DNA of 12,247 nucleotides from Parcubacteria group bacterium GW2011_GWC1_41_7 (GTDB lineage Bacteria; Patescibacteriota; Minisyncoccia; UBA6257; HR35): positions 1 to 12,247 of the forward strand of contig LCBW01000014.1 of the NCBI GenBank assembly GCA_000997465.1, read 5' to 3'. Position 1 is the stretch's first letter; every line of letters begins with the position of its first letter. Below are positions 5,814 through 12,236 of this stretch, in pieces. Both the position numbers and the translations under genes were made by a program. The notes under the pieces are model-generated. The model had not been told where the DNA came from. It saw only the letters and a list, made by a program, of their open reading frames with translations, and ran no database searches.

Positions 5814-6341
5814 TTATTTTACTTTTGCAAAAAGATACGCGTCGTAAAACTTTCCGTTTTTGCGGATATCTTTACGCAGAAGTCCTTCTTTTTGAAAACC
5901 GTTTTTCAACAATACACTCTGAGATCCTGTATTAAATAAAAATGTACGAGCGATAAACCGCTTGATATAAAATTCTCGGCGCGCATAACGCAAAATGAGA
6001 TGTATCGCATCGGTCATTATACCTTGCTTCCAAAATGGCTCGGCAAGCCAGTATGCTAGTGCGGCGCGATGATTTATTTTTATCTCAAATAGACCAACGG
6101 TTCCTACTAGTTCCCCATTTTTTTCAATTGCAAAAACAATTGTCTTTGGATTTTTCTTTCCTTGCTCTTTTGTGGTCTCTGCTGTCCATTTTTTTGCATC
6201 AGAAGATGTATACGGGTACGGAATTCGAGTCATATACCGCGAAATCTTTTTATTATCTAAATACCGAATGAGATCCTTTTCATCATTTTTTCTTATCGGG
6301 CGCAAAATAAATCCCCTGCCTCGTAAAGTTGGAATTTTCAT
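5814..6341 (-). CDS. GNAT-family N-acetyltransferase, RimJ/RimL-like (175 aa)
   Basis: Begins with the strand typical of the Acetyltransf_3 group (LRGRGFILRPIRKNDEKDLIRYL), continues with GELVGTVGLFEI, the RAALAYWL strand and the acetyl-CoA loop region EPFWKQGIMTDAI, and ends with FNTGSQSVLLKNGFQKEGLLRKD, the usual C-terminal signature of RimJ/RimL-type enzymes. It transfers acetyl from acetyl-CoA, probably to an amine on a protein N-terminus or small molecule; the substrate is unknown. I chose the ATG at 6341 because it forms an ATGA overlap with the trmD stop, which suggests translational coupling. An in-frame ATG at 6371 would add ten residues inside trmD. Confidence 0.85.
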   Translation of the reverse strand: MKIPTLRGRGFILRPIRKNDEKDLIRYLDNKKISRYMTRIPYPYTSSDAKKWTAETTKEQGKKNPKTIVFAIEKNGELVGTVGLFEIKINHRAALAYWLAEPFWKQGIMTDAIHLILRYARREFYIKRFIARTFLFNTGSQSVLLKNGFQKEGLLRKDIRKNGKFYDAYLFAKVK

Positions 6342-7012
6342 AAAACTTTTTTCTGATGTTTTGTGCGCCACACGTCAATTTCCTTATGATTTCCTCCCAA
6401 AAGCACCTCGGGAACCTTTAACGTTTTTCCTTTTATTTTTATTTCTTCGGGGCGTGTGTATGCAGGAATACTCACCAACTCTTCATTCCCCCTTATTTCC
6501 TCCAAAGATTCTGGATTTTTCAAAAAACCTTTGATATGTCGCGAGACTGCATCGGCAATAATCATAGCCGGTAATTCTCCGCCCGTGAGGGCATATTTCC
6601 CAATTGAAATCGTTTCATCCACAAATTCTTTTATGCGCTCATCAACACCCTCATAGTGCCCACATATAATAATCAGCTGCCTTTCTTTTGAAAAAATTTT
6701 TGCTTTTTTTTGTGAAAATAATTCTCCCCCTAAATCTGTTAAAATGACTCTTCGCTTCGTTGTCTTGAAATCTTTTTTTGCCGCAATAAGCGCATCATAC
6801 AGGGGCTGAAATTTTAGTACCATTCCAGGTCCTCCGCCATAGGGCCTATCGTCTACGGTCTTGTGAGCATCATGTGTAAAATCTCGTACATTCCAAATTT
6901 TAATTTCTACCAAACCCTTTTCTTGCGCTTGGTAAAACATTGATTCCTTCAAATACGAAAAACTCTCAGGAAACACTGTAATAATATCAAATTGCAAAGA
7001 TGATTTTTTCAT
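6338..7012 (-). CDS. trmD: tRNA (guanine-N1-)-methyltransferase TrmD
   Basis: Makes m1G37 next to the anticodon in tRNAs with G36, using S-adenosylmethionine, and so prevents frameshifting. Signature parts are in order: FDIITVFPESF (8-18), NVRDFT..HKTVDDRPYGGGPGMVLK (41-67), IIICGHYEGVDER (114-126), the trefoil-knot SAM loop SIGKYALTGGELPAM (136-150), and YTRPE (185-189). Length is 224 residues, a little short at the C-terminus compared with E. coli TrmD. The position that aligns with the catalytic Asp169 of E. coli (in LLDCPHYTRP) reads Ser181 here (ELVSIPAYTRP). This is noted as a finding. It follows a KH gene across a hairpin and shares four bases with the GNAT gene. No Shine-Dalgarno is seen before the ATG. 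Confidence 0.95.
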   Translation of the reverse strand: MKKSSLQFDIITVFPESFSYLKESMFYQAQEKGLVEIKIWNVRDFTHDAHKTVDDRPYGGGPGMVLKFQPLYDALIAAKKDFKTTKRRVILTDLGGELFSQKKAKIFSKERQLIIICGHYEGVDERIKEFVDETISIGKYALTGGELPAMIIADAVSRHIKGFLKNPESLEEIRGNEELVSIPAYTRPEEIKIKGKTLKVPEVLLGGNHKEIDVWRTKHQKKVL

Positions 7013-7020
7013 ATTTTCAC

Positions 7021-7055
7021 AAATACACCCCCTCGCAAAACGAGGGGGTGTATTT
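7021..7055. terminator. Hairpin between the KH-domain gene and trmD
   Basis: A perfect 15-bp stem (7021-7035 with 7041-7055) with a 5-nt loop fills the gap between the two genes. On the minus strand it is followed by only a short T-poor stretch (GTGAAAAT) and then the trmD ATG, 8 nt away. It may be a terminator, an attenuator or an RNA-processing site that sets the trmD level. Confidence 0.65.
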
Positions 7056-7064
7056 TAAAAACGC

Positions 7065-7379
7065 TTAGTTCTCCACCTTCAAATCGCTTATGATTTTGTC
7101 GCTTGTTGATCTGTTGCGATCAAGAAGCGAAGGTTCCTCTACTTTTAAATTAACCCTCGCATGATGCTTCAACCCAATCATCTTCACAATCGTGCGGAGC
7201 GATCTGACGATATCTCCTTTTCGGCCGATAATAAGGCCCATATCTTGCGGATTGACCTTGACGCGTATAAGTACTCCCATCTCATCAAGCGTTCGCTGTA
7301 CTACGACATCGCTTGGATGATTCACCAATGCTTTCACCGTCGCCTCAAGGACTTCCTGGTATTCTGGTGTCTGTTCCAT
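7065..7379 (-). CDS. KH-domain RNA-binding protein, KhpA/UPF0109-like (104 aa)
   Basis: A single KH domain: TVKALVNHPSDVVVQRTLDEMGVLIRVKVNPQDMG, then the RNA-binding GxxG loop within IGRKGDIVRSLRTIV, and ARVNLKVEEP. KhpA proteins bind structured RNA and act in RNA folding and cell-division control. The gene often lies near rpsP, rimM and trmD; here only trmD is left. A tail of about 20 residues follows the core. I prefer the ATG at 7379 (MEQTPEYQEV), which gives a family-like N-terminus. A GTG at 7451 would add 24 residues, and neither start has a good Shine-Dalgarno. Confidence 0.85.
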   Translation of the reverse strand: MEQTPEYQEVLEATVKALVNHPSDVVVQRTLDEMGVLIRVKVNPQDMGLIIGRKGDIVRSLRTIVKMIGLKHHARVNLKVEEPSLLDRNRSTSDKIISDLKVEN

Positions 7380-7486
7380 GCTTTCATAAATAATCTCGCT
7401 ATCTTTCGTGTCGACCACGCCTTGGTATATTCTTTTCTTATGATAGTGCACGTAAAGAGTTCTTACCTTCTTGTAAAAGTAAGGAT

Positions 7487-7495
7487 ATTATACCA
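7487..7495 (-). promoter_or_regulatory. Extended -10 promoter for the KH-trmD-GNAT genes
   Basis: Minus strand TGGTATAAT, a TGn extension with a perfect TATAAT. No clear -35. It lies 35 nt before the GTG at 7451 and 107 nt before the preferred ATG at 7379. Confidence 0.6.
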
Positions 7496-7521
7496 TATCA
7501 CACAACCCAAAATCGTACATC

Positions 7522-7553
7522 AAAAAACCACACGCATACGTTGAAATGGGTGC
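7522..7553. terminator. Weak bidirectional terminator after the Baseplate_J-like gene
   Basis: An imperfect hairpin (CACCCAT with ATGCGTGTG, one mismatch) is flanked by six As on the left and a T run on the right in plus orientation, so it could end transcripts on either strand. It lies just past the stop codon at 7559 and just upstream of the next promoter. Confidence 0.4.
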
Positions 7554-7558
7554 TTTTT

Positions 7559-9112
7559 TTATTCAATGATAATTTCAATCTCACTGGGATCTGTAGGAAA
7601 TGTTTTACGCCAAAATGGCCACAGTGATGCCTCTGCGTTTTCAACGCCCGGCGTTTGATCAAGAATATTTTTTATTTCCTCAAGACGTTTTCCTATTAAA
7701 CTCTTTGCAAGATCTGCGGTATTCACCGTCCCTTTGAGCCGCACCTTCCCTTGAACTTGAATACGAATAAACTTTAACTTTGGGTCTAAATCCATAATGC
7801 GCACCTGCTCAATGTCAATTTGCGCAATTTCCACATATTGCTGTTGCTGTAAATTTTTCTTTGCAACGAGGTCTTTTAAAAATTCAACGAGTGGTTCTTT
7901 TTTGGGCGCAATGGTCTGCACATCTCCTGTTGCGGAAAAGGAAACTTTATCTGTCTGCTGACCCACTTTATGCGATGCATCAATTTTTCCAATAGTGATG
8001 ACCCCAATTTCTTCCGGAAATACAAATTCAGGGTATTTCAGCGCCAACTCTTTCATCAAAATACCTCGAAGCTCTTTTTCAGTTTGCGTCTTTCCGTTTG
8101 CTAAATCATCAAGTGTTACTACTTTTGTACCTGATTGTGCACCCCCTGAAATAGCGCTTGCCGCCTTTGCGATCAAATCTTTCTCCCAAGAAGTTCCGGA
8201 GAGTCCGGGGATGGAAAACACCGCTCCGATCTCTTTATTGTATTGACCGCCGCTTTCATCTGCAACCACCGATACCGTCTCGCTTCCGTTTGCCGGCACA
8301 TATACCCGTTCTGTTGATCTAAAAATTTTCGCATCACTTGATTGAAAACGCGTTCCTTGTACAAGCGACAAGGATTTTCCGGAACTATTTGAAATTTCAA
8401 TATCCCCTTTTGCGCGCGCACCGCCTCTTCCTTCTCCTGTTGCTGAAATTGAGGTCGTGTGTGTTTTCGTCACCGCAACTTTTGTTCCTTGCATCAATTG
8501 ATTTTCAGGGTCTGCGGTAATCAAATCCGGACGCAATTCAATAATTTCATCAAATTGCTTTATTTCTTGCTTTGGGAATACGGTAAGGGTTGCCTTTGAT
8601 CCAAACGCATTCAAAATCATAACAACTCCTCCCGTGATAACCGCAATTCCTCCTATTACATATAAAAACGATTTTGCTGAAAATTTTTTCTGGCGCTTTG
8701 GCTTAAATGGCCGCGGCCGAAGTTCCTGTTCATCTTCGCTTTCATCCTCATCTTCAGATCCTCTTTTTTTTGAAACAACACGCGGAGCTGTTTTTGCTTT
8801 CTTTTTAGATGGAACAATAATATCAGTCACCATTTTCTGTAATGCCTCTGGCTCATATTCCTCCAAAAAAACATTAAACCCAGCGGCCTTCAGCAAGCTT
8901 GATATGCCCGTATCTTCGGTATTGAAATAAATCTTTTTTCTTGTATTACCAAGCTCTTTTTTCAAAATTTCAATATTGACCGGATGCGCTAAAGCGCGCG
9001 TCCCCTCCGGAACAACCAAAATAATATCTTTGCCCTCAAAATTGCGCAAAATATCAATAATTTCGCCTAATTCCTCGGTGCCTTTTAGGTAGAGATAGTC
9101 ACGTTCTTCCAT
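7559..9112 (-). CDS. Single-pass membrane protein with Baseplate_J-like region (517 aa)
   Basis: Residues 1-110 form an alpha/beta domain (DIILVVPEGTRALAHPVNIEIL, KKIYFNTEDTGISSLLKAAGF) that would lie in the cytoplasm. A linker with an acidic run (119-130) and then basic residues (131-143) leads to one membrane helix (about 148-170). The outer part contains a stretch like Baseplate_J proteins (about 231-305: GTRFQSSDAKIFRSTERVYVPANGSETVSVVADESGG...IPGL). More beta-rich sequence follows to the C-terminus (FIRIQVQGKVRLKGTV...PSEIEIIIE). The N-terminal domain plus TM plus Baseplate_J layout occurs in proteins of unknown role in several Gram-positive-like and CPR bacteria. It starts 14 nt after the alaS stop, so it is probably co-transcribed with alaS; no Shine-Dalgarno. 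Function unknown; an envelope structural or secretion-related part is possible. Confidence 0.7.
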   Translation of the reverse strand: MEERDYLYLKGTEELGEIIDILRNFEGKDIILVVPEGTRALAHPVNIEILKKELGNTRKKIYFNTEDTGISSLLKAAGFNVFLEEYEPEALQKMVTDIIVPSKKKAKTAPRVVSKKRGSEDEDESEDEQELRPRPFKPKRQKKFSAKSFLYVIGGIAVITGGVVMILNAFGSKATLTVFPKQEIKQFDEIIELRPDLITADPENQLMQGTKVAVTKTHTTSISATGEGRGGARAKGDIEISNSSGKSLSLVQGTRFQSSDAKIFRSTERVYVPANGSETVSVVADESGGQYNKEIGAVFSIPGLSGTSWEKDLIAKAASAISGGAQSGTKVVTLDDLANGKTQTEKELRGILMKELALKYPEFVFPEEIGVITIGKIDASHKVGQQTDKVSFSATGDVQTIAPKKEPLVEFLKDLVAKKNLQQQQYVEIAQIDIEQVRIMDLDPKLKFIRIQVQGKVRLKGTVNTADLAKSLIGKRLEEIKNILDQTPGVENAEASLWPFWRKTFPTDPSEIEIIIE

Positions 9113-9126
9113 ACGTTTAAAATTTT

Positions 9127-10413
9127 TTAAGCTTTTTGTGAGGGTTGCTTTGAGATTTTTTGATGCTCTTGAAAAAGCGCATCAAACGTTTCTTTTGCAC
9201 GGCTATCGATCGGCATGCCACGCTCCTGTGCAATATCGCGGCTAATCTCAAGCGGCAATCCAAATGTGGTGTACAGCTGAAACAATTTTTGCCCTAATTG
9301 CTCCCCAGTGTCAGATTGAGAAACGGATTTTTCAAACTGACGCAGACCCTTCCCGAGCGTTGCGTCAAACTTTTCAACTTCTGCAAAAAATATCTGATTC
9401 ACTCGCTGGGTATTTTTCAGCTGCTCGTAGTGCGGTGAGAATTTTTCAGAAACCGCACCAATAAAATCAGGTACATATTTTAATTGTACATTATTCTGTT
9501 TCAATTTCAAAGATAATCTGCGTAAAATTCTACGCAAAATGTATCCGCGTTCCAAATTGCTCGGATAGATTCCATCTGCAATCATACATACCGATCCGCG
9601 TACATGATCCAATATAATACGCAGATGATTTTCAGGGATATTTTTTGCAGCGTCCAATACTCTACTGCGCAATGGCTCAAATAAATCGGTCTCAAAAACA
9701 GTTTCTGTTTTTTGAATAACTTTCATCAGTCGTTCAAACCCCATGCCCGTATCAACACCCGGTAATTTCAGTGGCATCAGATTCCCTTTTTCATCTTGAA
9801 AATACTGATTAAACACAATGTTCCATACTTCAATGCCATCAACATATATTTCAGTGGTCGGTCCGCACGGGCCCGAATCGCCTGTTGGTCCCCAAAAATT
9901 GTCCGCGCGGTCGCACTGTTGAATATTTTTATCAGTAAACCCTTTTTCCTTCCACAACGCAATGCTTTCAGTATCAAGCGGAACGCTTTTTTCTCCCTGA
10001 AAGACGCTGACCCAATCTATCTTCAATCCCAATTCTTTTGTCATAAGCTCGTACGCAAAATCAATCGAACTTTTTTTGAAATATCCCTCTGTTCCAATAT
10101 CTTTAGGGTTATCACTTCCGACGGGTCCAAATGAAAAATTTCCGAGCATTTCAAAAAACGTCAGATGCCGCTCGTCCCCCACCTCGTCAATATCGGTTGT
10201 GCGAAAACATTTTTGTACTGATGTGATGCGATGTGACCCAAAATTAGTCATCGGATCTTTATCTCCGGTAAAATACGGTTTCAGTTGCTGCATGCCAGCA
10301 GTTGTCAAAAGCACCGACGGATCAGTGGGAATAAGCGATGATGAGGAAATAATGGTATGTCCCTTTTTTTCAAAAAAAGATAAAAATAATTTCCGTACTT
10401 CTTCGGATGTCAT
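9127..10413 (-). CDS. alaS: Alanyl-tRNA synthetase, short form lacking editing domain (428 aa)
   Basis: Charges tRNA-Ala with alanine. The class II core is intact: VRKLFLSFFEKKGH (6-19), motif 1 region PTDPSVLLTTAGMQQLKPYF (29-48), motif 2 QKCFRTTDIDEVG (67-79), HLTFFEMLGNFSFG (83-96), WGPTGDSGPCGPTTEI (174-189) and motif 3 PGVDTGMGFERL (218-229). The helical tRNA-recognition region (about 245-420, with DHVRG and ERGYILRRILRR) follows and the protein then stops. The usual editing domain and C-terminal DHHA1/C-Ala region are absent; E. coli AlaRS is about twice as long. No remnant of them follows in any frame, since the next gene starts 14 nt away. The ATG at 10413 lies 9 nt from an extended -10 box, without Shine-Dalgarno, so the mRNA is probably leaderless. 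Confidence 0.93.
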   Translation of the reverse strand: MTSEEVRKLFLSFFEKKGHTIISSSSLIPTDPSVLLTTAGMQQLKPYFTGDKDPMTNFGSHRITSVQKCFRTTDIDEVGDERHLTFFEMLGNFSFGPVGSDNPKDIGTEGYFKKSSIDFAYELMTKELGLKIDWVSVFQGEKSVPLDTESIALWKEKGFTDKNIQQCDRADNFWGPTGDSGPCGPTTEIYVDGIEVWNIVFNQYFQDEKGNLMPLKLPGVDTGMGFERLMKVIQKTETVFETDLFEPLRSRVLDAAKNIPENHLRIILDHVRGSVCMIADGIYPSNLERGYILRRILRRLSLKLKQNNVQLKYVPDFIGAVSEKFSPHYEQLKNTQRVNQIFFAEVEKFDATLGKGLRQFEKSVSQSDTGEQLGQKLFQLYTTFGLPLEISRDIAQERGMPIDSRAKETFDALFQEHQKISKQPSQKA

Positions 10414-10422
10414 GATAAAGAA

Positions 10423-10431
10423 ATTATATCA
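10423..10431 (-). promoter_or_regulatory. Extended -10 promoter of alaS
   Basis: Minus strand TGATATAAT (10431-10423): TGn plus a perfect TATAAT, 9 nt before the ATG. No convincing -35 hexamer. It predicts a leaderless or nearly leaderless alaS transcript. Confidence 0.6.
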
Positions 10432-10536
10432 AAAATTAAACGCGGCGTTACGTAGTATAAGCCGCAAGCGTAGACCTGAAGGGGCTGTAGCGCAAGAGCA
10501 AACTATAATGTAAAATTCAAAAATCTAAAAATTTTG

Positions 10537-10571
10537 CTTAATTCTTAATCCTTAATTCTTAATTCTTAATT
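10537..10571. repeat. Five tandem copies of a 7-bp unit
   Basis: The plus-strand unit CTTAATT occurs five times head to tail (copy two ends in C). It begins one base beyond the mnmA stop codon. Probably a simple-sequence repeat in untranslated DNA. Confidence 0.9.
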
Positions 10572-10572
10572 T

Positions 10573-11628
10573 TTACTTAATGATTCCCCCTCCGAGCAGC
10601 TGAAATCCTTGCTTTATTTTTTTATAGAGCACTGCGCTTTGCCCCGGCGCAATAGCGTGCTGTTTTTGTGCAAATGTTAAAGTTTTCGTATGCACATCAA
10701 ATGTTGCTTTTTGCAAAGGTTGCCTATAGCGGCACCGTGCCCATATGGTTGATCGCGGAGCGCTGAAATCATCTTTTGCGGTCAATAAATTTATTTTCAT
10801 AAGTTTCGCTGTTTGAGAAAATAGTGCTGGATCATTTTCCTTTCCGACAACAATTTCATTTTTCTTTGCATTTTTTGAAACGACAAAATAAGGCCCTTTA
10901 CCGGTTTTAATATCTAATCCGTGCCGTTGACCAACAGTAAAAAAATAATGTCCCGGATGTTTTCCTAACACATTTCCCTGTGTATCTATAATATCCCCGG
11001 GACAAGTTGATAAGCGATCTTTTAAAAATTGACTCAAAGAAATATCCCCCAAAAAACAAATACCTTGCGAATCTTTTTTTTCCGATGTTTTCAGCTTCAA
11101 TTTTTGTGCAAGCGCTCGCACTTCGCTTTTTTCCATATCACCAATAGGGAAAAAAATTTTATCTACAATTGATTTTTTGATTCCCCATAAAAAATAGGTC
11201 TGATCTTTATTTTTGTCTTTTGCCGCATATATTTTTTTATTTTTATTTTTGAGAAGAGCATAATGCCCAGTTGCAAGCAGATTAAATTTTAGTGCCTTCA
11301 TTTTCTCAAATACAAGATCAAATTTTATATGTGCATTGCACAGCACATCAGGATTCGGGGTTACTCCCCTTGCGTATCCTGCAATTAAGTCAGATGCAAC
11401 ACGCTCGTTGTATTCTTTGGTGATATCAAATACGTAAAACGGGATATAAAGTGCCTGGCATACTGATCGCGCGTCATATTCGTCCCTTACGTTACAAAAC
11501 TGTGACAATTTTAAATGCACACCCACAACGTCATACCCGCTGTTTTTTAATTTTGCCGCAGATACTGACGAATCAACGCCACCGGACATCAGTACGCAGA
11601 CGCGCTTATTGATAACTCCCCTTTGCAT
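10573..11628 (-). CDS. mnmA: tRNA-uridine 2-sulphurtransferase MnmA (351 aa)
   Basis: Adds the 2-thio group to wobble uridine 34 of tRNA-Lys, -Glu and -Gln, using ATP to adenylate the uridine. The PP-loop SGGVDSS is at 15-21. The two catalytic Cys are present: C97 in NPDVLCNAHIKF and C191 in DSQGICFLGD. HYFFTVGQRHGL and the C-terminal beta-barrel region (AIAPGQSAVLY) also match the family. I chose the ATG at 11628: it gives the usual short lead-in to the PP-loop and sits 9 nt from a TATACT. The frame is open upstream to a GTG at 11739 inside the preceding gene, but that extension has no family resemblance. The length is normal. Confidence 0.93.
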   Translation of the reverse strand: MQRGVINKRVCVLMSGGVDSSVSAAKLKNSGYDVVGVHLKLSQFCNVRDEYDARSVCQALYIPFYVFDITKEYNERVASDLIAGYARGVTPNPDVLCNAHIKFDLVFEKMKALKFNLLATGHYALLKNKNKKIYAAKDKNKDQTYFLWGIKKSIVDKIFFPIGDMEKSEVRALAQKLKLKTSEKKDSQGICFLGDISLSQFLKDRLSTCPGDIIDTQGNVLGKHPGHYFFTVGQRHGLDIKTGKGPYFVVSKNAKKNEIVVGKENDPALFSQTAKLMKINLLTAKDDFSAPRSTIWARCRYRQPLQKATFDVHTKTLTFAQKQHAIAPGQSAVLYKKIKQGFQLLGGGIIK

Positions 11629-11637
11629 TGCATGTTT

Positions 11638-11643
11638 AGTATA
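11638..11643 (-). promoter_or_regulatory. Possible -10 box of mnmA
   Basis: TATACT on the minus strand, 9 nt before the chosen ATG. There is no clear -35 or TGn extension. Support comes mainly from the same -10-to-ATG spacing as at alaS and the adhesin gene. Confidence 0.35.
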
Positions 11644-11704
11644 AAACAATACAGCCCTTGCGATTTTATCCGCAAAGGCCGCATATCTTCTCAAAAATTT
11701 AAAC

Positions 11705-11956
11705 TTACTGTACTGGCTGGGCTTCTGGGACCTGATCACCCGACACCGGAATTTCCGGAGCTGGAATTATTTCTCCTGCTGGAATCTGTCCGTCGGTTGG
11801 CGGAGCAGGAACCACTGATCCATCAACAGGAAGTTGCGTTGAATCTGTGGGAACCACCGCACTTCTATTTTGGAACCACCACCATGCAAGAGCTGCCAAA
11901 ATAATGAGAACCACGACAACGACCACAACGGTCGTTAAATTTTTGTCGTTATTCAT
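11705..11956 (-). CDS. Small single-pass membrane protein with Pro-rich tail (83 aa)
   Basis: Residues 1-6 (MNNDKN) are polar, followed by one membrane helix (about 8-28, with a run of seven Val and WWW at the outer edge). The rest is a low-complexity tail rich in Pro, Val, Gly and acidic residues (PVDGSVVPAPPTDGQIPAGE...). The likely topology is N-in with the tail outside. I do not recognise a family; small anchored proteins with such tails are common in CPR genomes, and a cell-wall-spanning or scaffold role is a guess. The ATG at 11956 lies 6 nt from a TATATA, without Shine-Dalgarno; an in-frame ATG at 11974 would add six residues. Confidence 0.7.
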   Translation of the reverse strand: MNNDKNLTTVVVVVVVLIILAALAWWWFQNRSAVVPTDSTQLPVDGSVVPAPPTDGQIPAGEIIPAPEIPVSGDQVPEAQPVQ

Positions 11957-11969
11957 AAGAGGTATATAA

Positions 11970-11985
11970 GTCACATTAATGCGAC
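11970..11985. promoter_or_regulatory. 16-bp imperfect palindrome upstream of the small membrane protein
   Basis: GTCACATTAATGCGAC is an inverted repeat with one mismatched pair. It lies 13 nt before the ATG and next to the -10-like TATATA (11963-11968), where a dimeric regulator could bind. No regulator gene is seen nearby. Confidence 0.3.
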
Positions 11986-12028
11986 CTTTTTTGCCTACTG
12001 AAATAACTATTTAGTAAGCTCTAATTGA

Positions 12029-12037
12029 ATTATACCA
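12029..12037 (-). promoter_or_regulatory. Extended -10 promoter upstream of the small membrane protein
   Basis: Minus strand TGGTATAAT, the same nonamer as before the KH-domain gene. It lies between the tRNA region and the coding start, 72 nt before the ATG at 11956. Confidence 0.5.
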
Positions 12038-12062
12038 CTTTCATCATACAAAATATCCCCAG

Positions 12063-12125
12063 TGGTCGCGACAGGACTCGAACCTCATTGAGTTTTCTGC
12101 GAAAAACTCAATGCCTCTTACGACC
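12063..12125 (-). pseudogene. tRNA-like element without D arm, possible tRNA remnant
   Basis: On the minus strand the 3' part is tRNA-like: AGGTTCGAGTCCT (T-loop with a 3-bp stem), then CGCGACC plus A. The 5' end GGTCGTA can pair with CGCGACC (five Watson-Crick pairs, one G.T, one mismatch). Between them there is no D arm or normal anticodon arm, but an 11-bp hairpin with a 6-nt loop (12086-12113). Fifteen bases of the T-arm region (12071-12085) are identical to tRNA-Val (12158-12172). This could be a decayed or rearranged tRNA, an old integration scar, or a tRNA-like RNA that also ends the tRNA transcript. Confidence 0.4.
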
Positions 12126-12141
12126 CCTTATGCATTGGACG
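12124..12141. repeat. Inverted repeat arm, 3' side of tRNA-Val
   Basis: Eighteen bases, complementary at 17 of 18 positions to 12219-12236. In the tRNA transcript this arm lies downstream of the mature 3' end. Confidence 0.85.
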
Positions 12142-12149
12142 GTACTTTG

Positions 12150-12223
12150 TGGACGATACAGGACTCGAACCTGTGACCTCTACGATGTGAACGTAGCGTT
12201 CTAACCAACTGAACTAATCGTCC
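12150..12223 (-). tRNA. tRNA-Val(CAC)
   Basis: Full cloverleaf on the minus strand: acceptor GGACGAT/ATCGTCC (7 bp), D stem GTTC/GAAC, anticodon stem CTACG/CGTAG with loop TTCACAT (anticodon CAC, reads GTG), variable region AGGTC, T stem ACAGG/CCTGT with loop TTCGAGT, and discriminator A. The CCA end is not encoded (CAAAG follows), so it must be added by nucleotidyltransferase. Confidence 0.95.
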
Positions 12224-12236
12224 AATACATAAGGGG
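12219..12236. repeat. Inverted repeat arm, 5' side of tRNA-Val
   Basis: Partner of 12124-12141. It covers the first five bases of the tRNA (GGACG) and 13 bases of 5' flank, so a long helix with the downstream arm would compete with the acceptor stem. Confidence 0.85.

Noticed and set aside
9113..9126. Frameshift as the cause of the short AlaRS
   Set aside because: The gene ends in a normal stop, 14 nt before an unrelated intact gene, and no editing-domain sequence is found downstream in any frame.
11629..11739. N-terminal extension of MnmA to a GTG at 11739
   Set aside because: The extra 37 residues do not resemble MnmA, overlap the preceding gene, and lie upstream of a -10 box placed for a start at 11628.
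12091..12106. Resemblance of the tRNA-like hairpin to the 28-bp repeat (both have TTTCT...CG...AAAAACT)
   Set aside because: The match needs gaps and is A/T-rich; too weak to call a third repeat copy.
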